DNA from: Brachionus manjavacas
Taxonomy: Eukaryota; Rotifera; Eurotatoria; Ploima; Brachionidae
Assembly: GCA_019054805.1 (NCBI GenBank)
Contig: JAHQIY010000002.1
Span: forward strand, 4,278,001-4,342,000
Reading direction: 5' to 3'
Length of the DNA: 64,000 nucleotides
Each line of letters opens with the position of its first letter. Position 1 is the first letter of the stretch. Positions 35,670-46,551 of this stretch are shown here, piece after piece. The translations under genes were made by a program, and so were the position numbers. The notes beneath the pieces were generated by a model. It had not been told where the DNA came from. It was given only the letters and a program-made list of their open reading frames with translations, and ran no database searches.

Positions 35670-36950
35670 AATGTAATAAAATATTTAATGATACGTGATC
35701 TATGTATTTTTGAGTATTTAAGGTGTTATTTAAAACAGCTAATTTGAAAATGTCTTTAGAGATTGGAATTTTTTTAAATAAAAAATAATATCTAATTCTG
35801 CTATGAAAATTTGTTTTCGATGAATGCATGAGATAAGTCGAATTTAATTGATTGTTTTTTTTAAATTTGCATTTTCTTATTTGCAATCGATCGATGTTTT
35901 AATCGATGTTTGGATCAATTCATCAACATTTAGATTACATATGATTGTGTAATTTGATATTCGACCAATGGTCGTTTTAAGTCATCAGTATTTAAGCTAT
36001 AAAAATATTCACATTTTGAAAATTATATGTAAAAAAATTTATTAAAAAAATCCCTAAAAATTCTTTTTTTTCGATGATTTAATATTAGTTTTTTAAACTA
36101 ACTAAAGGGTTTAAAAAAACTCAATTATACCAGTCGACTTTTACTGTTCAATATATTAAATTTCATACATAAGTCATTTTTATCTAAGAATTTATTTCAT
36201 TAGGGCTAATATCTTTTTTTAATTTAAATATTAAATTTTTTATTCTCTTTTTTGAATGTGACCCTTCGTTATCAGCACCTGATTTTCATTCATTCAGATT
36301 TTTTTATGTTGTCATTAAAACATAAGATTAGCACCACGGTCATTTTTAAATCCATACACGACTGAACAAAAGTATTCTTTTTGATTAGATAGAATTTAAG
36401 ATTTAATTAATTTTAAAGAAAATTTTAAGCAATTCAAAATTTATTCATCAAAAAAATGAATAATTCACGATTTTTTAAAAAAATTAATAAAAGAATTTAA
36501 GATTGACCTAAAACCTAAGCACAATTATGATTTTTATTTTTTTAATTTAATTTTTAACAATTTTTGGCGGGTCATAGATTTTTGTTTTCTTTATATCTTA
36601 GAATTGAAATTATAAAAGTTAAAAATGTATAGAAAATGAGATAACCTGTTGCGCTGAACTGAGCAAGCTTGTTTTACCATAGATATCACAAATTAATTGA
36701 GTAACAAATACGAAAAATTATTTTTTAATTAGTAAATTTCCTAGCACATTTTAGATTTCTAGACTACTAGTTTGGCATCGTTGATTATCAGACTTCCTAA
36801 TTATTACAATCAATTAATCAATCAAGTACAGGTAAAAGACTTGAAATTTCCAAATTTCCAACCTATTTTGTTTGCTAGACATTACAGTTGAGTATTAAAA
36901 ATTAGTTAATTGATTGATTGACAATAAATTAAATTGGAATCCTCAATAAG
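35670..36950. other. AT-rich intergenic stretch
   Basis: No coding frame is supported. The last part is the promoter region of the homeobox gene, with repeated ATTAAT/TTGATTGATT words. Confidence 0.4.
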
Positions 36951-36952
36951 CA

Positions 36953-36960
36953 TATAAATA
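36953..36960 (+). promoter_or_regulatory. Candidate TATA box of the homeobox gene
   Basis: TATAAATA lies 52 bp before the start codon at 37012, in a stretch of more mixed composition than its surroundings. Confidence 0.5.
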
Positions 36961-37011
36961 CCTAATTCAGCCTTCCAATTTTACCAAGACTACTAAAAGG
37001 AAATAAACAAA

Positions 37012-37902
37012 ATGCAAAACAACTTGAGTTTTACTGATTTGAGGAGAAAAATGTGCGGTCTCGGTGCTAATTATGAAAATATTTATTGCCAACCATCAAT
37101 AACTTTTACCAGACCAGGCAGCCAAAGTCCACTTGAGAATACTTACGAGTCGTTCAATGAGTATTCGACCGAGAATCATTCAACCCAGTTTCTAACATCT
37201 TTGAATGAAAACTCCAATCTTATTCCATTTGGCAATCTTTATGACTCTGGTTGCATCCAGAACAGTTCATTAATAAGTTCCCCATATTTGACATCCGTCC
37301 AAAACACTTTACAACATAGAGCATTGAGCAATGTAAAAAAGAACATTCAATTTCAATCGACACCAAATAAGTCTTTTTTAAAAAATGACCAAACGGATTC
37401 TGAAAAAAAAATCACACTTGAGAAGCAAACAAAAAAAGTCAACTTTCACAGTATAACAGATCTAGCGACCAGTGCTATATCATATGACAGTAAGAGTGAT
37501 TCGAAACTAAGCTCAAATCTATCTCAAAACTCAATCAATTCGTCGCTTAACAATTTGAATCAATCAAGTGATCTTCTAAATTTCAATGAAAAATTAAAAT
37601 TGTTGTCACAAATGATATGCAATAAAGAAAATTCAAATGAATTGATATCCCGTACTAAACGGAAACCAAGAACCCAAATAAGCAAGCAACAAAAAGAAAT
37701 TCTGGAATATGCCTTCAAGATGAAAAGCTACCCGGACTCTAATGAAATTGAGTATTTGTGTAATTTGCTTGGATTTGAAGAAAATGTGATTCGAGTAAGT
37801 TTCTATAATTTAAATAATTTTTATTTAAGTTCTGTGAATTGATTTTTTTATACTTAGATATGGTTTCAAAACAAACGGGCGAGAAACAAGTCAAAAAATT
37901 GA
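37012..37902 (+). CDS. Divergent homeodomain protein (PRD-class-like)
   Basis: Two exons, 37012-37794 and 37858-37902, give 275 residues. The 63-bp intron has a GTAAGT donor. The first 215 residues are Ser/Asn/Gln-rich with no domain I recognise. The homeodomain begins KRKPRTQISKQQKEILEYAF and ends IRIWFQNKRARNKSKN. The key residues L16, F20, W48, F49, Q50, N51 and R53 are all present. The intron falls between homeodomain positions 46 and 47, a placement common in PRD-class genes. The stop codon comes directly after homeodomain residue 60, so there is no C-terminal tail. I cannot assign an orthology group. It is presumably a nuclear DNA-binding regulator. Confidence 0.88.
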
Positions 37903-37987
37903 ACTCATCATTTAAAATATATAAATATTTATTTTTGAAAGTATTTGTAATGTAAATTTTTGTATTATTCAAATTTTTTTTACCATT

Positions 37988-37993
37988 AATAAA
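37988..37993 (+). promoter_or_regulatory. Candidate polyadenylation signal of the homeobox gene
   Basis: AATAAA lies 86 bp after the stop codon. Confidence 0.4.
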
Positions 37994-39349
37994 ATTATTT
38001 TAATTTAACATTTAATTAAAATCTCTCATTTATTTGAAATGAAACTTTTATCTGGATTTACTGGATTTAAAAATATTAGGTTATAATCAAATATTCCAAT
38101 TTTGAAATTCCAAATTAGTTTATTAGAAACTAAAAGTAAATAAACCCCGAATGATAATACAAACTCTAATTAATTAGAGATTATGTTATTGTTTTTTTTT
38201 TAAAAACGAATTTTTTAAAACAAATTGCTTCTTTAAGAAAATTATCCAAGATTACCTCTCTAAAAGACCCAATGACTCAAAACAAAATTTCAGAACAGTT
38301 TTTGATAAGCTACTTTGATGAATTCCAAAATTATTCCTAACAGGCTGGATGAAAAGAAGGCATTACGTCGCTCGGAGCTGCCAAGAGGAACTGTTTCCTC
38401 TAAATTATATTTCAAATAAATAAAATATCTATTTCTATTTTTTTTTAGTTAAGCGTTTGATGATTTTGTGACCAAATAATTATACTGTGATATTTCCTGA
38501 TTTCGATGCCAAATGCACAAAATACTATTTAGATTATAGCTGTTAGTTATATGAAATTTTGAAATTTTCTTAATTTAATATTCTTAATTATTAATAAGAA
38601 AATCTAATAAAGCAAATTTCTGAAAACAATTCATTAATAATTCCTGAAATTTTTTTTATATTTTTTAGACCTACAAATTATTTGTTTGCTTGACAAATGC
38701 CTCTTCCCGAATAAGAAGAATCATATTTTAAAATAATTTATTTTTCCGGAGGTTTTTACACATTCACTGATCTATCTTCTTAATTTTTCTATTCAGCTTT
38801 TGTAAATTAAGTAAATTAGAATTAAACATTGAGCTCGCTCTAAAAAAACATGCTCAATATCAATTAAAATTCTTTGTGATTTTTAAAATATGATAATCAG
38901 ATATATAATAATATTTGTTTTAATACAAAATTAACAGATAAATTTAAAAATGAATTTTACAAACATAAAAATAGAAGGGTACTTAAAATTTCAGTTCAAA
39001 AATAGCTAATAGTCTTCGCTAATCACAAACTGTCAAATTTCAAAATTTTTGAACAAAACTAAAAATATAATAAAAGTAGACAGCATAAAAATCAGTAAAT
39101 CTATGAATAAAGAGTGAATTGGGTAACTATATTTCATGTATTTTTTTCAACCTGTTTTCTATTAATTAAAAAATAAAAAATACAGATGTAAAATGATAAA
39201 AATGACGATTGCGAAATTCCGCTAGAGCCATACCTAACCTTTTTAGGTACAAGCTGATTTCCAAACTCTGTTCCAAACCGTAACTGTTAAATCCGGGAAA
39301 AAAGTTATTCCTAAGATGAATTTAGTCTAATTTACTCTGAATATTACAT
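37994..39349. other. Intergenic stretch
   Basis: It is mostly AT-rich. At 38346-38400 the plus strand reads TGWMKRRHYVARSCQEELFP with raised GC, perhaps a short relic of an unknown coding sequence. Nothing else stands out. Confidence 0.35.
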
Positions 39350-39725
39350 ATTTTAAATCGTTGATTAGATCGCTATTTGATTATTGTTTATCATAGTAAA
39401 TGTAGGAACTTAAATGATTTAAATGAAGCAAATCTTCAAAAAATTTATAACAAGATCCTTAAAATCATCAAAAATTTTCCAATTCATCCAAAAAATGTAT
39501 TCGTAAAATACACAAAACTTCAAAACGCAATGCAATTGATGAGAAAGCTAAGTCTTTTCACAAATTTTTTACAACCAAGAGTCATTTTAGAAGAAATATA
39601 GAAGTTTGTTTCTACTTAAAGTAACCTACCCAAACGTTTTAAAACGCCACTCGACCTATTCCATGAAAGATATGAATTTTATTCCTTAATGAATATCATC
39701 AAAATTATCCAGTTTCTAGACTAAA
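39350..39725 (+). pseudogene. LINE reverse transcriptase C-terminal relic
   Basis: The plus strand has KSLIRSLFDYCLS, then after a frame change NLQKIYNKILKIIKNFPIHP. Later come LMRKLSLFTNFLQPRV and, past stops, NLPKRFKTPLDLF and FYSLMNIIKI. The order and motifs match the relic at 2.2-2.7 kb, so both derive from the same LINE family. It is non-functional. Confidence 0.6.
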
Positions 39726-40383
39726 TTTTGTTTGGGAAAAAAAAACGTAATGAAAACATAAGGGTTCAAATGAAGGCTGTTGCAATTCGGACGACCCTTG
39801 GATTTTTCCGAAAATTATTTTATAAAATAAGAATAAAAATGTCAGAGATTCAAATTGTTTCCAATTTTACAAAAAGGATTCTTTTTCATTCTTCTAAGCA
39901 TTTAAAATTGCTTTAATATATTCAAAGAAACTTTGTTTTCAATTTCAATTGACTAAAGATTAATGTTTATAAAAATAAAAAAACAATCATTTAAATTAAA
40001 TGAATTTCAAAAAAATAATAATTTTGCCCAAAAATGAATATATGAATAGTTTCATTTAAAGTTTGTGTACAAAAATGAAGATGATAAATCCGGTTACAAC
40101 AATTAAGTTATTATAATGATAAATAAAAATTGATTTTAAAAGCTTTATCAAAAAAAAATACACTACTGGATTCTAGGAATTATTATAAGGTGTTTGTTAA
40201 GGTATTGTATTGATGCGCAGGAGGTAAAAAAAGTTTCAATTGTTCATTCAAGAAAAAAGAAAATTTCTAAATTATCATGATTGTAGCTATTGAAAAAAAA
40301 CGATTCAACCAAAACAGGAGGAAAGCAATTGATACTTGAAAAATACTAGAAATCGATTTAAGGTTTGATGATTTGGAAACAGG

Positions 40384-40389
40384 TATAAA
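40384..40389 (+). promoter_or_regulatory. Candidate TATA box of the low-complexity gene (copy 1)
   Basis: TATAAA lies 87 bp before the start codon. The same motif at the same distance is kept in the copy at 57016. Confidence 0.55.
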
Positions 40390-40470
40390 TTAAGTCCTAA
40401 TTTTCTTATTAAAATCATATTCATATTTCATCTAACAAAAAAAAGAGAAATCCAAATCAAACAATCCAAA

Positions 40471-41154
40471 ATGAGCTTCTCAACTAGCCAATTCTCAGCC
40501 CAATTCCCAACTAAATCATTTAACTTCCCAACTCCATCACCAGCTGAATTTTCTGCTAACTTTTCACCAAGCCAATTCTCTGCCCAACAATTGCCAACCA
40601 AATCATTCAAGCTTTCAGCTGCACCACAATTGCCAGCTGCTGACTTTTCTGCCCAACAATTTCAATCAGCTGATTTCTCTGCCCAACAATTGCCAACCAA
40701 ATCATTCAAGCTTTCAGCTGCACCACAATTGCCAGCTGCTGACTTTTCTGCCCAGCAATTTCAATCAGCTGATTTCTCTGCCAACCAATTTTCAAACAAC
40801 CAATTCTCTGCCCAGCAATTGCCAACCAAATCATTCAAGCTATCAGCTGCACCACAATTGCCAGCTGCTGACTTTTCTGCCCAACAATTTCAATCAGCTG
40901 ATTTCTCTGCCCAACAATTGCCAACCAAATCATTCAAGCTATCAGCTGCACCACAATTGCCAGCTGCTGACTTTTCTGCCCAACAATTCCAATCAGCTGA
41001 TTTGTCATCAAGCCAATTTTCTGCCCCAAGCTCATTCCAATTGGAAGATGTTTCCTCAAAATGGTCAGCTGCTCATCAAGCTTCAAAAGATGCTGCTGCT
41101 CAATTCAAGCAAAACTTTGGTGATGACGCTAACCAACAACAATTAAATTTTTAA
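40471..41154 (+). CDS. Low-complexity Phe/Ser/Ala/Gln-rich repeat protein, member 1
   Basis: A single exon encodes 227 residues. The N-terminus MSFSTSQFSAQFPTKSFNFP is shared by all four family members in the window. Four copies of a module containing LPTKSFKLSAAPQLPAADFS and AQQFQSADFSA follow. The C-terminus is a different, less repetitive block, SSKWSAAHQASKDAAAQFKQ then NFGDDANQQQLNF. There are no Cys residues, signal peptide, membrane segment or known domain. Codons inside the repeats are nearly identical, so unit number probably changes by unequal exchange. The composition (aromatic Phe spaced by Ser/Ala/Gln) is prion-like and suggests self-assembly; that is inference. A TATA motif lies upstream and AATAAA at 41207-41212 downstream. 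Confidence 0.85.
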   Translation: MSFSTSQFSAQFPTKSFNFPTPSPAEFSANFSPSQFSAQQLPTKSFKLSAAPQLPAADFSAQQFQSADFSAQQLPTKSFKLSAAPQLPAADFSAQQFQSADFSANQFSNNQFSAQQLPTKSFKLSAAPQLPAADFSAQQFQSADFSAQQLPTKSFKLSAAPQLPAADFSAQQFQSADLSSSQFSAPSSFQLEDVSSKWSAAHQASKDAAAQFKQNFGDDANQQQLNF

Positions 41155-41780
41155 AGCTTAAACATTTTACCTTGATTTATTGATAAAATTTCTTTGTTTT
41201 TTTATTAATAAATAAATATAAAGAATTATTTTAAACAATTTTTGTATTCGAAAAATTTTATCATTTTTATTCAAAATCGTCTTATTTAGCACCACTCTTA
41301 AAGCTTTTTAATCGAAAAAATAGCATATAATCTTTTTGGGAAAGTCTAAAAAATACTGCCGCTCCTTCAATTAGAAACTTAATTTTAGTACCCTTGGGCC
41401 CGTCTATCCGATCTTGTTATAAGACGTATTGGAGCAGCTATTTATGCTCTTTGTTAACTTAAACGCTCAAGGTTAAGTTAATTAACTTTCCAGTGATATC
41501 GAAAAAGATGTTCCTAAATCACAAATTGCTATCTTACTATTTCCTCCTTTTTCCTGAAACCTAAACTATGTTAACATGTGCAAAAATCTATGTCTTCTTA
41601 TTTTTCTTTTTTTTTCTTAGCTTATTTACTTTATTTTGATTTTTTTAATCTCATTTTATTAACTTTAATTTTATTTTTTATTTTAATTTTTTTATTTATT
41701 TATTCTGTAGGAACCCTAGCACGGTACAGAAAACAAATAAATTAATAAAAGAGTTTGAATACTGATAAGTTGATACAGAA

Positions 41781-42310
41781 ATGAGTGATACAAAATTCTC
41801 TTCGACATCAATTCTAAGACCTATCAACAATAGAGAAGACGACACCAATAACGATGCTGAAATCGAAGAAAGCCCTAATAAAAAAATAAGGAAAGCTAAT
41901 AGAAGTTATGTTCATCATGACGACTTTCAAACTTACAAAGAAGCAATTGACCTTGTGCTTGATATTTTGAATACAATTGGTGGGCTGCGAAAGAAAAAAA
42001 GAATACACAACAAGGCCATAAGCACTTTTACAAATGTTCTTGTTGTGATAAAAGACTTTCCATATTCAACCTCTAACTTACTCTGGAGCATCAATTTTTG
42101 TAGAAGATGTTGCACATGTCCATCAGGAAAAGTCAAGAAGAATTCTTGAAAAAACAAAAGAAATTATTATCAAAAAATTTTTTGAACAATCGATCAAGCC
42201 GAAAGAAATAATGCGATGGTTGAGATATAATATTGAAAATGGAAATGTCGAAGTGAATTCGGTGCAGTTAAACAACTTAATCCAATGTCATAAAAAAATT
42301 AGTGAATAGA
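41781..42310 (+). pseudogene. Probable N-terminal part of a MULE/FLYWCH-type transposase, frameshifted
   Basis: The first frame (41781-41965) starts MSDTKFSSTSILRPINNRED and reaches HHDDFQTYKEAIDLVLDI. The second frame continues YNWWAAKKKNTQQGHKHFYK then CSCCDKRL. This resembles the 'W....K......Y.C' zinc-binding (FLYWCH/WRKY-like) module at the front of MULE transposases. The third frame gives EDVAHVHQEKSRRILEKTKE, then KPKEIMRWLRYNIENGNVEV and LNNLIQCHKKI, stop at 42309. At least two frameshifts separate the pieces. The catalytic part is not seen. Confidence 0.5.
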
Positions 42311-42649
42311 AAATCTACAGGACCAACGAACCCAGCTTTAAAAAGTATCAATCTTGAACATCAAATTTCAACGTTCGATGAACAACAACATGATAATCAA
42401 ATGAAACCTATTTCTCATCTATCAAAACAAGAGAACATTATTAATAATAGATAGCTTATATTTTTTTCTCCTTTTTTACTGGTTGGTAATTTGATTCGAT
42501 GTTGCCAATCTTTTTTTTTTTATTAAACTTATGCCAAAAAGAAGTAAAATGAATAAGGATGGTAAAATGTTTGCAAACAGAGATTTATTGAACAAATTTA
42601 TAAATAAAGTTAATAAAATTTAGATTAAATTCTTTCGAAAATTTTTAGC

Positions 42650-42910
42650 AACATCTAGGCATTTTCTTTAACTTAAATTTAAAGGCTCTATCTTTAAATA
42701 TGTCCCAATACTCGTTTCTCTTTCAATTTGAATGTCAATACTTAATGTACACGGTATCTTCAAAAAAAATAAAAATATAATTTTAGAATTTTATTTTTAT
42801 TATTTTTTTACCTCTAATTTAATGTAGTCTTTCCAATTTTTTTTTCGAATTTGGTCCATCAATTACATAGCTTTCACCCATCTCATGCAGAATGTCATTG
42901 TACCACTTAA
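42650..42910 (-). pseudogene. Unidentified coding fragments inside the long-TIR element
   Basis: The minus strand has two short coding-like stretches separated by an intron-like gap with GTAAAA and TTTTGAAG ends. The upstream one reads KWYNDILHEMGESYVIDG and, in a shifted frame, MDQIRKKNWKDYIKLE. The downstream one reads IPCTLSIDIQIERETSIGTY then LKIEPLNLS and a stop. I do not recognise the protein. It may be an accessory gene of the transposon or a captured host fragment. Confidence 0.3.
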
Positions 42911-44272
42911 AAATTATAATTTATTTAATTAATTTAAAAAAATGTTGTTATTAGTTCAGGTGAATATTGATCATCAGCTTGTATGTTCTGTAAAGAATAA
43001 ATTGTCTGCCTGATTGTACTGAAATGTTTTTAGAAAGTCTTTGAAAAAATTTTCGATAATAGCTTCATAGAAAAATATAAAATTTATTTATAAAAAAATT
43101 AATACCTGTTTGTATTCCATATTACAGGACTATGCTTTACGATCAGTGTTTATACTGTAATAAAAAACAAACTCGGAAAGTAGATTTTGTGAATCTTTAG
43201 CTTAATTTAAAAAATTTCAAAAAAAAATTATATATAAAATTTTAAATATAATACCCGATATTTTTTTATCTTGTGATTGATCAAAGTTTTGGTTCTTTGG
43301 AATTAACGTAATTGCTCGATTTTAGTGACATGTTCAAATGTATCGAACAATGCTTTATTTTGACTTTTTTAAACTAGTGCGATATATTACAATAGTCGAC
43401 AAAGGCCTAAAAACGACGATTTTTACAAAATTTAGTGTCTTAGCTAGCGAAATGTCACTGTAGTCAAAAAAAAGGCAAAAAAATGATTTATAGGGTAATT
43501 AAATTTTTTATTTAACGATTTTTAAGCACATATGAAGTCATGTATTTTTAGACATTTATAAAATTTATGATAACTAACTACAGGAAGGAGTTTTCTAAAC
43601 ACAATTTTTATTCATCTATATCTTATCATTAAATGTTCTCATCAATATTTTACAAATATCTAATACACCAATAATTTGTATTTTAATTGTTTCATTCACT
43701 AAATAATTCAAAGATGATAGATTAAATGATTGAATAGAAGATATTACGATACAAATACCCATAGATAAAACTACAGATGCTAATAAACATAAAATTCAAA
43801 AATTATATATCGTTATTTGTTTTCTGTACCGAGCTAAAGCTCCTTCAGAATAAATTAAAAATAAAATAAAAAAAATTAAATAAAAGTAAAATTAAAGTAA
43901 ATAAAATTAGATAAAAAAAAAAAAAGAATCAAAATAGAGTAAATAAGCTAAAAAAAATTAAAGTTGAAAAGACATAAATTGGAAAAGATTGTTTCATGTG
44001 GCACATGTTTAAATAGTTCAAGTTTCAGGAAAAAAAGAAGAAATAGTAAGGTAGCAATTACACAATGGAGTTGGGTATTCAATATATCTTGATTCGAAAC
44101 CTTCTTTGTATTCTTTCACCAGTCTTTCAACCATTGGAATAGAATGACTCAGTCCTGTCCCAACATATTTCTCGCTCAACTCAAAAAGACGATTCGAGAC
44201 TGTTAGTAATTTTAGTTTATTAAAAGCTTCATGTTGCACGATGTTGGAGGGAGTATCATATTTTAACTTAAC

Positions 44273-46551
44273 ACTAGAAGACCCGATTTTTTTTATACCG
44301 TTAAGTCCCAAAATGTTGTTGCACATGTTTCATATTTAACTCTAACTAAGGTTAAAATAAAGTTTTTTTTTCAAAATAAAATTTATTTAATGTTATTTAT
44401 GCTAATTAATAGTAGCTTGATTATGGGGAAAAAAATTTATTATATTTAAGTCATATGATTAGAAATTCTGACATAATTACATTTGAAATAAAAGAAAAAA
44501 TGAAATTTTTAATGAAAAAACTCTAATTTATAACTTTTTTCCATCTTCAAAACACTTTTGACATAAAGCTATGTTTTTTTGTTCTTTACAACATGTACCA
44601 CAACAATACTTTTTACATGAAATACAGGTAACGTTTGTTTTATTCTGATTACAAAACCTAATTTGACAATTTTTCTTATCCTTTTTTGTGTCCATTTTTT
44701 TGGAGTCGAATCAACATTTAAATCAACTGATGCAAGTCTTTTACGAGTAGGCGGAGTTTTTGGTGTCGTTGGTTGACTATTAGATGAAGATGCCTGAGAA
44801 TTCCTTGAACCTTTAATGGTCTCAGAGAGCTCCTCAACAAGTTTGATTATGAAGTCTCTTCTGGTAATTTTAGATTTGTTTACCTCTTTGAACAAAACAC
44901 AACTATTTATAATTGCGATGTTTAGGATGTTAAAAAACACATGAACTGGCCATCTTCTAGTTTGGGCTTTCGGAGTGTACAAACGAGTCATACTATCAAC
45001 ACAATCAACACCAACTTTATTACGGTTATAATCGTCGATAACATTTGGTAAACTTTTTTGATGATGCTTGTCAATCGAAACTTTTTCATGATAGGTAGTT
45101 AAAACCGATACGTTTTTGTCAACTTTTCCTTGATATACTGTAAGTACAATTCCATTTTTATCTTCATAAAATGACGTGTGATGAAGCGATTGTTTTGAGT
45201 TTACGCTTTTTGGAAGTTCTGGCTTTTTTCGTTTTACAGTCCCGATAAAGTTGTTTTGTAAGCCAATAATTGAGATGCCAATCGATATGTTGTGAAGAAA
45301 TTATCTGACGATACACAATATCCTTTATTTTGGTACGGTTCAATTAGTTTCTTAATAACATATCTTCCTTGTAACTCATTGTTAGGTTTATCATGGTTTT
45401 TACCTAAATAAGGAAATCCATTTAAAATAAACTTTGAGATAACATCAACCAATAACCAGAACTTTATGCCGAATTTGTCAGGTTTATTAGGCATTTATTG
45501 TAAGAAACTGCATCTACATTTCATTGCCAACAATTTCTCATCAACAGTGAGAAACTGATTTGGACGATAGCAAGCTTTGGAGTTTTCAAAAAGCCTTTCC
45601 CATAGATCTCTTGCCATGCAAAAACTATCAGATTTTACTCGTTCTGATCTAGTTGATTTTTTGTCGAACCGTAGATATTTCATTAAAAGAAAATATCTGT
45701 TTCTAGACATAAAGTTTTTAATAATTGGTATGCCATAATTGCTAGACCACATATCCTTTATAGGGATACCAGGACAAAAAACACCTCTTGACAACAAAAG
45801 ACCAATAAAAGCAAGAATTTCTTCTTTTTTAAATGACAATTGAGGGTCAACAGACTCAGCAAAAGCATTTGTACAGTCTAGTACCATTTTTACCATGCTC
45901 AAATCAAAAATGACCAAATATTCTTGAGGCTGCAAAACTTGTAGGACCACTTTTTTCATTAAAAACTATTCTTTTTCTAATACATGTTTCATCACCGTCA
46001 TCTAACTTAGTCCAATGAACACCAGCTTTTGAAGTTTTGTCTAAATTTCTAGATTGCCCAGATGGTGGTTGTTGGTCACTGCTGCATTCAATTGGTTCAT
46101 CAAATTCAGAATCACATTCATCGTCTGATGAATAATCAGAAACAAGATATTCATTTTCAGAGTCTAAATCTTCAAGGTCAAAATCAACGTCAGACTCGTC
46201 TGAGCCACCTGATTCGGCATCGTTGCCATTGACAAGTAAGTTTAATGCACGTAGGGCCGAAGCTCTGATTGGAATTTTTATAATTTTTAATTGTTTGATA
46301 AAATTAATAGTAAAATTATAATTTTTTAGTGTCAAAAAGTTGAAAAATTTAACTGGGTTTAAAAAACCCCCTCCGGGACTTTATGTATAATTTTTTTTTT
46401 TGGCACCAAAAAATTATAATTTATAAATTCTAACTATTAAATTACATATGCAATTCAATTTCAAATTGAAGAGGAAAAAAAAATTTTTTTCTGATTTTTA
46501 TTCGATTTTTTGCAAAAAAAAAGAGCTTAAAAACCCGCGGGTCTTCTAGTG
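44273..46551. mobile_element. piggyBac element with TTAA target duplication
   Basis: Both ends carry CACTAGAAGACCCG in inverted orientation, directly next to TTAA (44269-44272 and 46552-46555). TTAA duplication is the hallmark of piggyBac insertion. Removing the element with one TTAA restores the reading of the LINE RT (SILKLKYD). Length is 2279 bp, within the normal range for an autonomous element, but its transposase is broken. Confidence 0.92.
44527..46335 (-). pseudogene. piggyBac transposase with frameshifts and stops
   Basis: An acidic N-terminus (46230-46080; SDESDVDFDLEDLDSENEYL) is followed by a frameshift near 45955. The catalytic part then has AFIGLLLSRG, FLTVDEKLLAMKCRC, a TAA stop at 45495, MPNKPDKFGIKFWLLVD and KGYCVSSDNFFTTYRLASQL. 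The family's catalytic Asp in the SSD.FF motif is present. A broken stretch (45233-44990) holds a VGVDCVDSM-like motif, then TRLYTPKAQTRRWPVHVFFN. The C-terminal cysteine-rich finger is CISCKKYCCGTCC...CQKCF, ending near 44527. It is inactive. Confidence 0.88.

Larger units (their letters stand above)
40220..41391. repeat. Segmental duplication, copy 1 (direct repeat of 56849-57920)
   Basis: The promoter, coding sequence and 3' UTR of the low-complexity gene here are nearly identical to 56849-57920 in the same orientation. The main differences are a few substitutions and one fewer internal repeat in copy 2. Similarity stops at ...AACTTAATTTTA, next to the 3' end of the large LINE. Confidence 0.9.
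41525..44060. mobile_element. DNA transposon with about 220-bp terminal inverted repeats
   Basis: The left end (from about 41525) reads AATTGCTATCTTACTATTTC. The right end (to about 44060) is the inverted AATTGCTACCTTACTATTTC. The similarity continues about 220 bp, through TTAGCTTATTTACT and CGGTACAGAAAACAAATAA, to 41745 and 43820. Such long TIRs are typical of MULEs. The element is inserted in the 3' end of the LINE, just after the PTPLC codons of ORF2. The interior holds degraded coding segments on both strands. Confidence 0.72.
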
